In this document: in pieces, positions 11,636 to 20,747 of the stretch
How the letters are laid out: every line of letters starts with the position of its first letter
How positions within the stretch are numbered: position 1 is the stretch's first letter
Source of the DNA: Alloalcanivorax balearicus MACL04
GTDB lineage: Bacteria > Pseudomonadota > Gammaproteobacteria > Pseudomonadales > Alcanivoracaceae
DNA: 64,000 nucleotides
Assembly: GCF_025532145.1 (NCBI RefSeq)
Contig: NZ_ARXS01000004.1
Location: forward strand, 62,001 to 126,000
Direction: 5' to 3'
Translations under genes and position numbers: made by a program
Notes under the pieces: generated by a model
Databases searched by the model: none
Seen by the model: only the letters and a program-made list of their open reading frames with translations
What the model was told of the DNA's origin: nothing

Positions 11636-12709
11636 ATGACCCACGCCCCGCTCCAAAACGATCGCTTCCTCCGCGCGCTGGCCCGTGAACCGGTGGACCG
11701 CACCCCGATCTGGATGATGCGCCAGGCCGGGCGCTATCTGCCGGAATACCGCGCCAGCCGGGAGACCGCCGGGTCGTTCATGGATCTGTGCCGCAACGCC
11801 GAGCTGGCCTGCGAAGTGACGTTGCAACCGCTGGAGCGCTATCCGCTGGATGCGGCGATTCTGTTCTCCGACATCCTCACGGTGCCGGATGCCATGGGGC
11901 TGGGCCTCTACTTCGAAACTGGTGAAGGCCCGAAATTCCACAAGACCGTGCGCACCGAGCAGGATGTGGCGGCGCTGCCGGTGCCAAACGCGGAGGCCGA
12001 CCTGGATTACGTCATGCGTGCCGTGTCCACCATTCGTGGCGCGCTTAACGGCCGGGTGCCGTTGATCGGCTTCTCCGGCAGTCCCTGGACGCTCGCTACC
12101 TATATGGTGGAAGGCGGTTCCAGCAAGGACTTCCGCCACCTCAAGGCGATGATCTACAGCCAGCCGGAGGTGGCCCACGCCCTGCTGGAAAAACTGGCCC
12201 TGGCGGTGACCGATTACCTCAATGCCCAGATTCGTCACGGCGCCCAGGCGGTGCAGATCTTCGATACCTGGGGCGGCACCCTGTCCGCCGAGGCCTATCG
12301 GGAGTTTTCCCTGGCCTACATGCAGCGCATCGTCGACGGCCTGATCCGCGACCACGAAGGCCGCAAGGTACCGGTAATCTTGTTTACCAAGAACGGCGGC
12401 TTGTGGCTGGAAGCCATGGCGGACACCGGCTGCGACGCCCTGGGGCTGGACTGGACCGTGAACATCGGCGACGCCCGCCGCCGGGTCGGCGAGCGGGTGG
12501 CGCTGCAAGGCAACATGGATCCGGCGGTGCTGTACGCCGAGCCGGCGGCCATCCGTGCCGAAGTGAAGCGTATCCTGGACGATTTCGGCGATCATCCGGG
12601 GCACATCTTCAACCTGGGCCACGGCATCACTCCCCACGTGGACCCGGAACACGCCCGGGTCTTCATTGAAGCGGTGGTGGAGCTGGGGGCCAAGAAAAAC
12701 GGCCCATAA
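11636..12709 (+). CDS. hemE: Uroporphyrinogen III decarboxylase
   Basis: Removes four acetate carboxyls from uroporphyrinogen III to give coproporphyrinogen III in heme synthesis. ATG 11636 is preferred over an in-frame start 33 bases upstream because AAGGAA precedes it and the family N-terminus ([17 protein letters not shown]) follows. It has 357 aa. Signature blocks: [14 protein letters not shown] near residue 27, [25 protein letters not shown] and NLGHGI near the end. It stands alone after the gltBD terminator. Confidence 0.97.
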   Translation: MTHAPLQNDRFLRALAREPVDRTPIWMMRQAGRYLPEYRASRETAGSFMDLCRNAELACEVTLQPLERYPLDAAILFSDILTVPDAMGLGLYFETGEGPKFHKTVRTEQDVAALPVPNAEADLDYVMRAVSTIRGALNGRVPLIGFSGSPWTLATYMVEGGSSKDFRHLKAMIYSQPEVAHALLEKLALAVTDYLNAQIRHGAQAVQIFDTWGGTLSAEAYREFSLAYMQRIVDGLIRDHEGRKVPVILFTKNGGLWLEAMADTGCDALGLDWTVNIGDARRRVGERVALQGNMDPAVLYAEPAAIRAEVKRILDDFGDHPGHIFNLGHGITPHVDPEHARVFIEAVVELGAKKNGP

Positions 12710-12718
12710 AGGGCCGTT
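12698..12718. terminator. Hairpin over the hemE stop codon, likely bidirectional terminator
   Basis: The perfect eight-base stem AACGGCCC / GGGCCGTT has a five-base loop ATAAA that contains the hemE TAA. On the + strand only a short T pair follows. On the - strand the stem is followed by five T residues, so it looks like a better terminator for antisense transcripts entering hemE. Confidence 0.6.
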
Positions 12719-12868
12719 AAAACTGGAAAAAACAGCAAAAACAAGGAACACATGTCGACCGTTTGGATGCGGTAACGGCGCCATGCAATTGTTACCTTAC
12801 TCCTGTTTGTGCATAAGAAAAACCCCTCAGGGAAATCCATCCCAAACGAAATCCCAAGGTCCATACGA

Positions 12869-13630
12869 ATGAGCAGCGATGCATTGGAAGACTGGCCAAG
12901 GCCGTATTATCAAACGACGGGCGGCCAGCCTTTCCTGTTTTACGTGGTCTTCGGAGCCACGGTTGATGGTTTGACACTTTCTCGTAGCCAATATCGCTGC
13001 GATGGGATCCCTGCCGGACTCGAACTGCTGTCGTACGGTCCAGACTCGCACCCCGAGGTACTGGACTCGTTCCGCAGCGGATATCTTTGGGACGACATTC
13101 AACGGGGCGACCCCGAGCTTGCCAAAGCTATAGGCGCTCAACAACATTGCATCGTTGTTCGTGGAGAATTGGCTGACGCTGAAAATCTGAACTATTTCCG
13201 CAACACTATCGGGCTGGTGACGTGCTTGCTGGATAATGGCGGCGTCGGCGTTCTAGACCCGCAGAGCCTGGCATGGTGGTCTGCCCAGGCGTGGCGGGAC
13301 AGAGTTTTCGGCCCCGGGAAGGCACTACCTCGTGAGCATGTAGTAATACTCGTCTCCGAGGAGCGGGATGGGACCCGTTGGTTTCATACTCGTGGCATGA
13401 GAAAGTTCGGCAGGCCCGACTTAAGTCTGCACCATGTCCCGCCCCAATATCATGATGCGGTCACCGACCTCTTTAACCGGCTTATTGAGCTCCATGCGTT
13501 CGGGGGGGTTATTGCCGAAGGCCAGGAGGTGCGGATGCGGGACCTTCCTTCCGGAATGTACTGCCGTCACGGGGGGAGTGAAGATGACCCGGATTTCAAC
13601 AACGTCCATGTGGAGGTGCACTGGCCGTGA
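12869..13630 (+). CDS. Hypothetical protein of unknown function
   Basis: The open frame begins at GTG 12809, but ATG 12869 with AAGGT eight bases upstream gives a more natural 253-aa start (MSSDALEDW). I do not recognise a named family. The protein is soluble, with no signal peptide or membrane segment, and tryptophan- and histidine-rich; the region WFHTRGMRKFGRPDLS at about 175-190 is the most motif-like part. Base composition is visibly lower in GC than both neighbours, which suggests acquisition by transfer. It lies alone between hemE and a REP-like repeat and has no operon partner, so context gives no clue to function. Confidence 0.65.
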   Translation: MSSDALEDWPRPYYQTTGGQPFLFYVVFGATVDGLTLSRSQYRCDGIPAGLELLSYGPDSHPEVLDSFRSGYLWDDIQRGDPELAKAIGAQQHCIVVRGELADAENLNYFRNTIGLVTCLLDNGGVGVLDPQSLAWWSAQAWRDRVFGPGKALPREHVVILVSEERDGTRWFHTRGMRKFGRPDLSLHHVPPQYHDAVTDLFNRLIELHAFGGVIAEGQEVRMRDLPSGMYCRHGGSEDDPDFNNVHVEVHWP

Positions 13631-13633
13631 TAT

Positions 13634-13738
13634 GTCGCTGTGGGAAGCTTGCTTGCAAGCGAATGGCAATGGCCCGGGAGTATTCGCGGCCAAGCGGAGC
13701 GCCGCCCGGGCCTCTTCCCACAGCGGCTTCGTAGCGAC
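13634..13738. repeat. REP-like palindromic element 1
   Basis: TGTGGGAAG (13639-13647) pairs with CTTCCCACA (13714-13722), with the shared core GCTTGCTTGCAAGCGAAT inside and GTCGC/GCGAC at the outer ends. The same core words recur near 22.3, 52.8 and 62.3 kb, always between genes. It sits between the 3' end of the orphan gene and the convergent thioesterase gene, so it could also serve as a bidirectional terminator structure. Confidence 0.7.
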
Positions 13739-13760
13739 CTGACTCCGGCTTCCCTTCCTC

Positions 13761-14219
13761 TTACTGACCAATCCGCCGCAGCTGGTAAAGATTCCGGGTG
13801 GTGGCCACCACCTCGCCGTGGCTGTCCTTGAGTTCGGTGTCCCAGGCGAAATCGCATTTGCCGTTGGCCTCGGCTTCGGCCTGAACTCGCTGGACTTCTT
13901 CCTCGCTGATGCGGACTTCCACTTCAATATCGGTGGTGGCCGGGCGCCGGAAGCGGATCTGCATGTCCTTGACGATGGGATAGAAGCGGGAGGTATCGAA
14001 ACTGGTCATGTAGATCACGCCGCCGGGCAGTTCCGCCAGGGTGTAGAGCGCTCCGGCGTACATGGTGCCCACATGGTTGTGGTTCGGGGCCAGCGGCATT
14101 CTCATCCGGCAATAGCCCCGGTCCACTTCCAGAGTTTCCACTCCGCACCTTTCCACGAACGGAAAGGCGCGGCCGGCATGGGTCTTGATCCGTTCTTGTT
14201 GTTCTTCGCTCAGGCTCAT
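13761..14219 (-). CDS. Hotdog-fold thioesterase (DUF4442/YiiD-like)
   Basis: A 152-aa single-domain protein of the hotdog superfamily. The block NHVGTMYAGALYTLAELPGG fits the helix and active-site strand of PaaI/YiiD-type acyl-CoA thioesterases, and FRRPATTDIEVEV the following strands. It probably hydrolyses an acyl-CoA, but the substrate is not readable from sequence. It overlaps phhB by one base (ATG at 14219 against the phhB stop), so the two are likely co-transcribed. Confidence 0.72.
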   Translation of the reverse strand: MSLSEEQQERIKTHAGRAFPFVERCGVETLEVDRGYCRMRMPLAPNHNHVGTMYAGALYTLAELPGGVIYMTSFDTSRFYPIVKDMQIRFRRPATTDIEVEVRISEEEVQRVQAEAEANGKCDFAWDTELKDSHGEVVATTRNLYQLRRIGQ

Positions 14220-14563
14220 TAACCGGCTCTCAGATAAAGTTGGTCGGTCTTCGCCGCGCAGATGAAGTCATTGCGATGCAAACCGCGGATCTTGTGGGTC
14301 CACCAGGTCACCGTCACCTTGCCATACTCGGTGAGCAGAGCAGGGTGGTGACCCTCTTCCTCGGCCATGGCCCCCACCTGGTTGGTGAACGCCAGGGCGT
14401 CATTGAAGTCGTGGAAGGAATATTGGCGTTGCAAGCGTTCCTCGCCGTCTTCCTCGATGCGCTTCCAGTCCGGAATTTCCTCGGCCAGGGTATCGGCCTC
14501 CTGGTCGCTGATCAGGGGTGCATCGGCACGGCAGGCCTCGCAACGCTGTTGATGCAGAGACAT
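14219..14563 (-). CDS. phhB: Pterin-4a-carbinolamine dehydratase
   Basis: Dehydrates 4a-hydroxytetrahydrobiopterin, recycling the cofactor of phenylalanine hydroxylase. At 114 aa it has the usual size. The family signature is clear: [20 protein letters not shown] with the catalytic histidines, then [24 protein letters not shown] pair near the N-terminus is common in bacterial members. No phenylalanine hydroxylase gene is in the window; the downstream partner is the hotdog thioesterase. Confidence 0.93.
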   Translation of the reverse strand: MSLHQQRCEACRADAPLISDQEADTLAEEIPDWKRIEEDGEERLQRQYSFHDFNDALAFTNQVGAMAEEEGHHPALLTEYGKVTVTWWTHKIRGLHRNDFICAAKTDQLYLRAG

Positions 14564-14648
14564 GATGAGGCTCCTTGTAGGGTTTGCGGATCATTTCCAG
14601 ATTAGTGCATTGGCGCTGCGCTCGCATCCGCCTTTCCAGATATGGCGG

Positions 14649-15881
14649 TCAGCCGCGGCCCAGCAGGTCCCGGGCGATGGCGATCACCTGCATCTCGTCG
14701 GTGCCGGCATAGATCTGCAGGATCTTGGCGTCGCGCATCAACTGCTCCACCCGGGACTCGCGCATGTAGCCGTAGCCGCCGTGAATCTGCACCGCCTCGG
14801 TGGCCACTTCCATGGCGGCCTGGGCGGCGTAGAGTTTCATCGCCGAGGCTTCGGCCAGGGTCATCTGCTTGCCGGCGGCGGTCAGATCAATATAGCGGAA
14901 CACCATGTTCTGCAGATTGCTGCGGGCCACTTCCATTTTCGCCAGCTTCAACTGGATCAACTGGTTTTCACCGATGGCACGGCCGAACTGCACCCGTTCA
15001 CGCGCGTAAGTCACCGACAATTCCAGCGCCCGCTCGACCATGCCCAGCGCCATGGCGGCGACACCGGCCCGTTCCTGCATGAAGGTGGATTTGGCGCCGG
15101 AGCGGCCGTAACCGGTTTCGCTGCCGCCGAGCAGCCGGTCCGCGCCGGCCTTGACGTCGTCGAAGAACAATTCTCCAGTGGGAGAGGAACCGATGCCCAT
15201 CTTCTTGAACGGTTTGGACTGGGTCAGCCCTTCCATGCCGCTGTCGAGAATGAAGGAGACGATCTTGCGGTCACGGGGTTCCACACCCTCTTCATCCAGC
15301 TTGCAGATCAGGATGATGGTGTCGGCGTAAGGGCCGTTGGTGATCCAGGTCTTGGAGCCATTAATAATGTAGCCGCCATTGCCATCACGGCGGGCCACGG
15401 TCTTCATCTGGCCGAAGGCGTCGGAGCCAGAGTTGGGTTCGGATATCGCCCAGGCGCCGATTTTCTCCATGGTCAGCAGGGTCAAGGCCCAACGTTCTTT
15501 TTGTTCCAGGGTGCCTTTGCTCATGATGGCGCCGCCGGCCAGGCCCATGGACACGCCCATGGCGGTGACCAGCCCCTGGGCGTGGCGGCATAGCTCAATG
15601 GTGGGAATCAGACGTAGCGCCGCCTGTTCGGCCGCGGCGGCGGTGGAGCCTTCCTTATCTTTCTCCTGCTTCGGCGTGCCGGCTTTTTCCCTGGCGATCT
15701 GGCGCTCGAAGCTCTGCCGCGCCATTTCGTCCATGCCGAAGGTTTTGATCATCTTGCGCAGGATGTCGTAAGGCGGGACGCCGTTGTATTCGATGTCGTC
15801 CAGATTGGGCACCACTTCCTTGGCGATGAAGTCGCGCACCATTTTCTGGATCATTTGTTGTTGTTCGTTCCACTCGATCAT
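14649..15881 (-). CDS. Acyl-CoA dehydrogenase family protein
   Basis: An FAD flavoenzyme that would desaturate an acyl-CoA at the alpha-beta position. The frame is open to ATG 15920, but ATG 15881 (410 aa, MIEWNEQQQM) matches the family N-terminus better; neither has a strong ribosome site. Visible: the FAD/substrate block AISEPNSGSDAFG, the mid-domain THxxG-like region, the C-terminal RVQFGRAIGENQLIQ helices, and QIHGGYGYMRESRVEQLMRD followed by YAGTDEMQ, the position of the usual catalytic glutamate region. A charged, alanine-rich stretch near residues 60-85 (KAGTPKQEKDKEGSTAAAAE) is an insertion unlike short-chain enzymes. No ETF partner is nearby, so its substrate is open. Confidence 0.88.
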   Translation of the reverse strand: MIEWNEQQQMIQKMVRDFIAKEVVPNLDDIEYNGVPPYDILRKMIKTFGMDEMARQSFERQIAREKAGTPKQEKDKEGSTAAAAEQAALRLIPTIELCRHAQGLVTAMGVSMGLAGGAIMSKGTLEQKERWALTLLTMEKIGAWAISEPNSGSDAFGQMKTVARRDGNGGYIINGSKTWITNGPYADTIILICKLDEEGVEPRDRKIVSFILDSGMEGLTQSKPFKKMGIGSSPTGELFFDDVKAGADRLLGGSETGYGRSGAKSTFMQERAGVAAMALGMVERALELSVTYARERVQFGRAIGENQLIQLKLAKMEVARSNLQNMVFRYIDLTAAGKQMTLAEASAMKLYAAQAAMEVATEAVQIHGGYGYMRESRVEQLMRDAKILQIYAGTDEMQVIAIARDLLGRG

Positions 15882-16017
15882 GACACTGGGGATCCTGAGG
15901 CTCTTAGGTCCCACTGACATTAGCAGTGTCCCGAGGACGGGTCATTGATCTGGAGTGGCGAAGGAATTGGCGGAAATGGTCAGGGAAGAGCGCCGGACGT
16001 GAGTCGCCGGCGTCCGA

Positions 16018-16692
16018 TCAGGTCAGCTTGTCGATCCGAGGCAGCGGCTCGAAGCTGACCTTCATCACCAGCCCGTCGTCCCCGGCGCTGCTGCTGGCCA
16101 TGTGAATGTCCTCGGGGCGCAGGCGCGGGTGGCTGCCGTCGAAAAACTTCCGTGCCGCGAAGGCGTTACGGGTGCGCTCCTGGGCTTGTTCCAGAGTGAT
16201 GCCGTCGCCGCCCAGCAAGGCCCGAATGTACTCGGCGCAGGCCACGTCTTCGTCACCGGTGGGGTGGGAGGCCACCAGCACCACCGACGGCGGCGCTTGT
16301 TCCTGAATATAACGGGCGGTGGCCTCGGCATTGATCAGCGCCGCCACCAGCACTTCGCGGCTGTCCCGTGCCCGCAGGGTGGCGGTGACGCCGTTGGTGG
16401 TGCGCAGGATCATGGTGCGGTCCGTCACGTCGCTGTTGGCGATTTCCCAGGGGGAGTTGCCGTAGTCAAAACCCTTGATCGGCAACGCCTGTACCTCGCC
16501 GGCCAGCAGCGCTTGAGGATGGTGCTCGCGCAGAGCGAAGGCTTCCTCCGCCGTGGCCACCGGCAAAATATGATCGAGACCGCCGACGAACGCCTGATGA
16601 CTGGTGGTAAAGGCACGGATCACGTCGATGATCACGGTGATGCCGTTGATGTTGTGCGGCGGATTGTGGCCTTGAGCGATGCTGATCTTCAT
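16018..16692 (-). CDS. ComB-family 2-phosphosulfolactate phosphatase-like protein
   Basis: A 224-aa protein with the ComB fold signature: VIIDVIRAFTTSHQAF near residue 20, LLAGEVQALPIKGFDYGNSP near 65-85, and ILRTTNGVTATL near 95. Characterised ComB proteins dephosphorylate 2-phosphosulfolactate in coenzyme M synthesis, but bacterial homologues without that pathway are common and their substrate is unknown. It stands apart, about 100 bases from the end of comF on the same strand. Confidence 0.82.
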   Translation of the reverse strand: MKISIAQGHNPPHNINGITVIIDVIRAFTTSHQAFVGGLDHILPVATAEEAFALREHHPQALLAGEVQALPIKGFDYGNSPWEIANSDVTDRTMILRTTNGVTATLRARDSREVLVAALINAEATARYIQEQAPPSVVLVASHPTGDEDVACAEYIRALLGGDGITLEQAQERTRNAFAARKFFDGSHPRLRPEDIHMASSSAGDDGLVMKVSFEPLPRIDKLT

Positions 16693-16797
16693 GGCGCGGG
16701 CGGGTCCCTGGAATTGAGCAAGCGCGTATTGTAGAGCCTGGCGCTGCCGGCGGCACCCTCAATCAAAATCCTATCCAGCCATTGCCGACGCAAAGCG

Positions 16798-17496
16798 CTA
16801 GCAGGTCCGCGACAGCACCCAGACCCGCACCTCGGCGGCGCCGGCGGCCAGCAGCGTGGCGGCGGCTTCGCGGGCGCGGCCGCCGCTGGTCATGACGTCA
16901 TCCACCAATAACAGCCGGAGCCCCCGGACTGGCGCCTGTATGGTGAAAGCGCCGTGCAGATTGCGCAGCCGCCGGCGCCGGTTGCTGCCCTGCTGGTGAG
17001 CGGTGGCTCGTTGCCGGCGCAGGGCGGGGAGAACCGGCCTGCGCCAGAGCGGGGCCAGCAGGTGGGCCAGACGCTCAGCCTGATCAAAGCCGCGCCATAG
17101 CCGCCGGCGCCAATGCGCGCTGATTGGGCACAGGACATCGGCTTGCGCCCAGGGCAACGGCCGCTGCGCCAGTAACTGCACGAAGGCTCGCTCCTGGTAC
17201 AACTGACCATGGTGCTTATAGGCCGTAATCAGCCGATCCAGCGGGAAGTCATAGCGCCAGTCGCAATGGGTGGTGGTGAACGGAGGCGGTTGTTTCAGGC
17301 AACGCCCGCACAGGGCAGCGCAGCCACCGGCGGGATCGGGCAAGCCGCAGCGGCACAGGGTGGCGGGCAGGCGGCAGCGCTGTTCGAGGAAGTCCTGGCA
17401 GGGCGGGCACAGGGGTGCCCGGGCGCGGCGGCCACACAGCAGGCAAATCGAGAAAGTATGTTTTTTGATCAGATGTAAACTTTGGAAATGTTTCAT
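16798..17496 (-). CDS. ComF/GntX family phosphoribosyltransferase-like protein
   Basis: A 232-aa protein with an N-terminal zinc-finger-like set of cysteines (CLLCGRR, CPPC, CRCG, CGRC) and a C-terminal PRTase domain carrying the PRPP loop LLLVDDVMTSGGRA. ComF proteins are linked to DNA uptake and repair in other bacteria; no direct role can be read here. It is transcribed away from bioB. Its ATG lies inside the predicted BirA operator, so comF could also respond to biotin, or its true start could be slightly downstream at a non-ATG codon. Confidence 0.86.
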   Translation of the reverse strand: MKHFQSLHLIKKHTFSICLLCGRRARAPLCPPCQDFLEQRCRLPATLCRCGLPDPAGGCAALCGRCLKQPPPFTTTHCDWRYDFPLDRLITAYKHHGQLYQERAFVQLLAQRPLPWAQADVLCPISAHWRRRLWRGFDQAERLAHLLAPLWRRPVLPALRRQRATAHQQGSNRRRRLRNLHGAFTIQAPVRGLRLLLVDDVMTSGGRAREAAATLLAAGAAEVRVWVLSRTC

Positions 17497-17505
17497 GGTT
17501 GACAG
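17473..17505. promoter_or_regulatory. BirA-type biotin operator
   Basis: Half-sites TGTAAACT (17474-17481) and GGTTGACA (17497-17504) are separated by 15 bases and match the known TTGTAAACC-N14/16-GGTTTACAA consensus of BirA, with conserved spacing and few changes. The site lies 50 bases upstream of bioB, overlaps the bioB -35 hexamer, and covers the comF start codon. Inferred by motif recognition. Confidence 0.72.
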
Positions 17506-17527
17506 GGTGTCCGGGGCTGCCTAGCCT
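17499..17527 (+). promoter_or_regulatory. Predicted promoter of the bio operon
   Basis: A perfect -35 TTGACA (17499-17504), a 17-base spacer and a weaker -10 TAGCCT (17522-17527) precede bioB by about 27 bases. The -35 is part of the right BirA half-site, so bound BirA would block RNA polymerase. Confidence 0.6.
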
Positions 17528-17553
17528 TTGGGATCTCAAGAAGGAGAACCAGC

Positions 17554-18723
17554 ATGACCGTAGCCGCCGCCAACGCCCAGACGACTTCTTCCCGAACCGC
17601 TGTACGCCATGACTGGCATCGGGGTGAGATCGAAGCCCTGTTTGCCCTGCCATTCAATGATCTGATGTTTCGTGCCGCCACCGTGCACCGTCAGTTCTTC
17701 GACCCCAACGCGGTGCAGGTGAGCACGCTGCTGTCGATCAAAACCGGCGCTTGCCCGGAAGACTGCAAATACTGCTCCCAGTCCGGTCACTACAACACCG
17801 AGCTGGAAAAGGAAAAACTGCTGGAAGTGGCGCGGGTGGTGGAAGAGGCCAAAGCGGCGCGGGACAAAGGCGCTTCCCGGTTCTGCATGGGCGCCGCCTG
17901 GCGCAGCCCGCGGGAAAAGGACATGCCCTATGTGCTGGACATGGTGCGCCAGGTGAAGGCCCTGGGCATGGAAACCTGTATGACTCTCGGCATGCTGGAT
18001 GAAAATCAGGCCCGCAATCTGGCCGAGGCCGGCCTCGACTACTACAACCACAACCTGGATACCTCGCCGGAGTATTACGGTCAGGTGATCACCACCCGTA
18101 CCTACAATGACCGTCTGAACACCCTGGCGAATGTGCGGGACGCCGGCATGAAAGTCTGTTGCGGTGGCATCATCGGCATGGGCGAGAACCGCGATGACCG
18201 GGTCGGTCTGCTGCAACAACTGGCCAATCTGCCCCACCATCCGGAATCCGTGCCGATCAACATGCTGGTGAAAATCGAGGGCACGCCGCTGGCGAACGTG
18301 GATGACCTGGATCCGCTCGAGTTCGTGCGGACCGTGGCGGTGGCCCGTATTCTGATGCCGGAATCCTATGTGCGGCTGTCCGCCGGGCGTCAGGAGATGC
18401 ATGACGAGGCCCAGGCGCTCTGCTTCCTGGCCGGCGCCAATTCCATCTTCTACGGTGAGCGACTACTCACTACCGATAACCCGGAAGCGACCCACGATCG
18501 GCAGTTGTTCCAACGTCTCGGCATCCATCCGCTGGATCCGCGCCACGAAGCCTCCGACGAAGCCCACGAAGAGGCGCTGCGCGCCCAGGTGGCGGAGCAG
18601 CAAGCAGAGGAACAAGGAGAGGAACAGGGGTTGTTTTACGACGCGATGAGCAAACGCCCCGCCAAGCACGTACTGGACCGCGACACCGGCCGGCCCACCG
18701 CCGGCGCCACGCTTGACTCCTGA
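17554..18723 (+). CDS. bioB: Biotin synthase
   Basis: A radical-SAM enzyme that inserts sulfur into dethiobiotin. ATG 17554 follows AAGGAGAA at good distance. The CxxxCxxC cluster is in [16 protein letters not shown] (about residues 64-80), and the second-cluster and substrate residues lie in [21 protein letters not shown] and [12 protein letters not shown]. At 389 aa it is longer than the about 346 aa of E. coli BioB, with about 20 extra residues at the N-terminus and an acidic Glu/Gln-rich tail (EEQGEEQG) after the barrel. It heads the bioB-F-H-C-D operon; no bioA is in the window. Confidence 0.97.
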   Translation: MTVAAANAQTTSSRTAVRHDWHRGEIEALFALPFNDLMFRAATVHRQFFDPNAVQVSTLLSIKTGACPEDCKYCSQSGHYNTELEKEKLLEVARVVEEAKAARDKGASRFCMGAAWRSPREKDMPYVLDMVRQVKALGMETCMTLGMLDENQARNLAEAGLDYYNHNLDTSPEYYGQVITTRTYNDRLNTLANVRDAGMKVCCGGIIGMGENRDDRVGLLQQLANLPHHPESVPINMLVKIEGTPLANVDDLDPLEFVRTVAVARILMPESYVRLSAGRQEMHDEAQALCFLAGANSIFYGERLLTTDNPEATHDRQLFQRLGIHPLDPRHEASDEAHEEALRAQVAEQQAEEQGEEQGLFYDAMSKRPAKHVLDRDTGRPTAGATLDS

Positions 18724-18727
18724 CCCC

Positions 18728-19882
18728 ATGGGGTTCGATCTGCGGGCGCGGCTGGCGGAACGCCGCGCCCAACACCGCTATCGCACGCCACCGCTGATGC
18801 ATTCCTCCTGCGGACGTACCGCCGTGGCGGACGGCCGTGAATTCCTCAACTTCTGTTCCAACGACTATCTCGGCCTGGCCGGTGATCCGCGTATCGTCGC
18901 CGCGTTCCGCGATGCCGCCGATCAGTGGGGCGTGGGCAGTGGCGCCTCCCATCTGGTGTGCGGCCATCAGAGCCCGCATCAGGCTCTGGAAGAAGCGCTG
19001 GCGGAGCATTGTGGGCGGAAGCGGGCGCTGTTGTTCTCCAATGGCTACATGGCCAATCTGGGGGCCGTGACCGCTCTGGTCAGCCGCGGTGACGCGGTAT
19101 TTCAGGACCGCCTGAACCACGCTTCGCTGCTGGATGCCGGCCAGCTCAGCGGCGCCCGCTCCCGCCGTTTCGCCCATAATCAGGCGGATGCTCTGGCCAG
19201 CCTGCTGGCGCGCAGCGATGCGGCCCGCAAGCTGGTGATCACCGACGGCGTCTTCAGCATGGACGGTGACGAGGCGCCCCTGGCCGCCTATCTGGCCGCC
19301 TGTGAGGCCCATGATGCCTGGTTGATGGTGGACGATGCCCATGGCTTCGGCGTGCTCGACGGCGCCGGGCGCGGCTCGCTCTGGCATCAGGGCGTGCAGG
19401 ACCGGGTGCCGGTCTATATGGGCACGCTGGGCAAGGCTCTCGGCACCGCCGGCGCCTTCGTGGCCGGCTCCGACGAACTGATCGAAACCCTGATACAATT
19501 CGCCCGCACTTACGTCTACACCACCGCCATGCCGGCGGCGGTGGCCGCCGCCACCCTGGTCAGCCTGGACATCGTGCGCCGGGAAGCCTGGCGCAGGGAA
19601 AAACTGACGGCGCTGGTTCAGCGTTTCCGGCGCGGCGCGGCCGAATTGGGTTATGCCCTGATGGACTCGAAAACGCCGATTCAGCCTCTGCTGGTGGGTG
19701 GAGACGCCGATGCTCTGGCCCTGAGCCGGCGCCTGCGCGACGACGGTCTGCTGATCAGCGCGATCCGGCCGCCGACCGTGCCCGAGGGGCAGGCGCGCCT
19801 GCGTATCACCTTCTCCGCTGCCCATGAGGAGGCGGATGTGGACCGGTTGCTGGCGGCGCTGCAGCAGGCGTCCGACGGCTGA
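18728..19882 (+). CDS. bioF: 8-amino-7-oxononanoate synthase
   Basis: A PLP enzyme that condenses pimeloyl-ACP with alanine, opening the biotin ring pathway. The frame is open from TTG 18713, which overlaps bioB, but ATG 18728 (384 aa) gives the normal N-terminus. Motifs: [11 protein letters not shown] near 40, [19 protein letters not shown] for cofactor stacking, [11 protein letters not shown], and the Schiff-base lysine in [12 protein letters not shown] near residue 238. Four bases separate it from the bioB stop, so the two are translated from one message. Confidence 0.97.
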   Translation: MGFDLRARLAERRAQHRYRTPPLMHSSCGRTAVADGREFLNFCSNDYLGLAGDPRIVAAFRDAADQWGVGSGASHLVCGHQSPHQALEEALAEHCGRKRALLFSNGYMANLGAVTALVSRGDAVFQDRLNHASLLDAGQLSGARSRRFAHNQADALASLLARSDAARKLVITDGVFSMDGDEAPLAAYLAACEAHDAWLMVDDAHGFGVLDGAGRGSLWHQGVQDRVPVYMGTLGKALGTAGAFVAGSDELIETLIQFARTYVYTTAMPAAVAAATLVSLDIVRREAWRREKLTALVQRFRRGAAELGYALMDSKTPIQPLLVGGDADALALSRRLRDDGLLISAIRPPTVPEGQARLRITFSAAHEEADVDRLLAALQQASDG

Positions 19883-19916
19883 AGCGGTGCGCACCGTATC
19901 ACTCAAAGGTGGTTCC

Positions 19917-20747
19917 ATGCCGAAACTGATTCCGTTTCACAACACCTACTGCTGTACCGGCAAGGCCGGTGAACAGGCCGGGGACCTGGTGCTGGTCCAC
20001 GGCTGGGGGCTGCACGCCATTGTCTTCGATGACATCGTGCCGGCTCTGCTTGAGCACTTCCGGGTGACCGTGGTGGACCTGCCGGGCATGGGCCAGAGTC
20101 CGTTGCCCAACGACGAGTACACGCTGGATTTTCTGGCTGATCAGATCGCCTCGGTAATGCCGGAGCGGGCCCATGTGCTGGGTTGGTCCCTGGGCGGGCT
20201 GGTGGCGCTGAATCTGGCGCAACGTCATGCCCAGAGGGTCGCCTCGGTAGTGACGGTGGCGACCACGCCGCGTTTCACCCGTGCCGACGACTGGCCGCGG
20301 GCCATGCGGCCGGAGATTCTGCGCACCTTCGCCGAGGTCTGCGAAGAGGATTTCGAGGGCACTCTGGTGCGCTTTCTGGCGCTCAACTGCAAAGACAGCG
20401 AGAACATGCGCGAGGACGTTGCCCGGCTCAAGGAGATCCTCTATTTTTGCGGCCTGCCGGCTCGCCGGGCGCTGATCGAAGGGCTGGTGATTCTGGCGGA
20501 CACCGATCTGCGCACGGCTCTTTCGGCGCTGAGCCAGCCCCTGCTGATGGTGTTCGGTGAACGTGACAATATCGTGCCGGTGACGCTGGTGGATGACATC
20601 CGCCCGCTGCTGAATGAGCACGGGGAAACCGCGGTGATCGAGCGGGTGTCCCATGTACCGTTTCTATCCGCGCCGGAGCGCTTCTCCGCCGTGGTTCTCG
20701 ATTTTTATCGGCGTCACGGCATCGTCGCCGACGCCGCCGACGGGTAA
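19917..20747 (+). CDS. bioH: Pimeloyl-ACP methyl ester carboxylesterase
   Basis: Removes the methyl group from pimeloyl-ACP methyl ester, ending the BioC-BioH detour that makes the pimelate chain. ATG 19917 with AAAGGTGG upstream gives 276 aa; longer in-frame starts inside bioF are unlikely. It is an alpha/beta hydrolase with an oxyanion HGWG near 28-31, the nucleophile Ser91 in GWSLGG, the acid in GERDNIVP, and the histidine in SHVPFLSAP. It sits between bioF and bioC, and its stop overlaps the bioC start (TAATG). Confidence 0.94.
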   Translation: MPKLIPFHNTYCCTGKAGEQAGDLVLVHGWGLHAIVFDDIVPALLEHFRVTVVDLPGMGQSPLPNDEYTLDFLADQIASVMPERAHVLGWSLGGLVALNLAQRHAQRVASVVTVATTPRFTRADDWPRAMRPEILRTFAEVCEEDFEGTLVRFLALNCKDSENMREDVARLKEILYFCGLPARRALIEGLVILADTDLRTALSALSQPLLMVFGERDNIVPVTLVDDIRPLLNEHGETAVIERVSHVPFLSAPERFSAVVLDFYRRHGIVADAADG

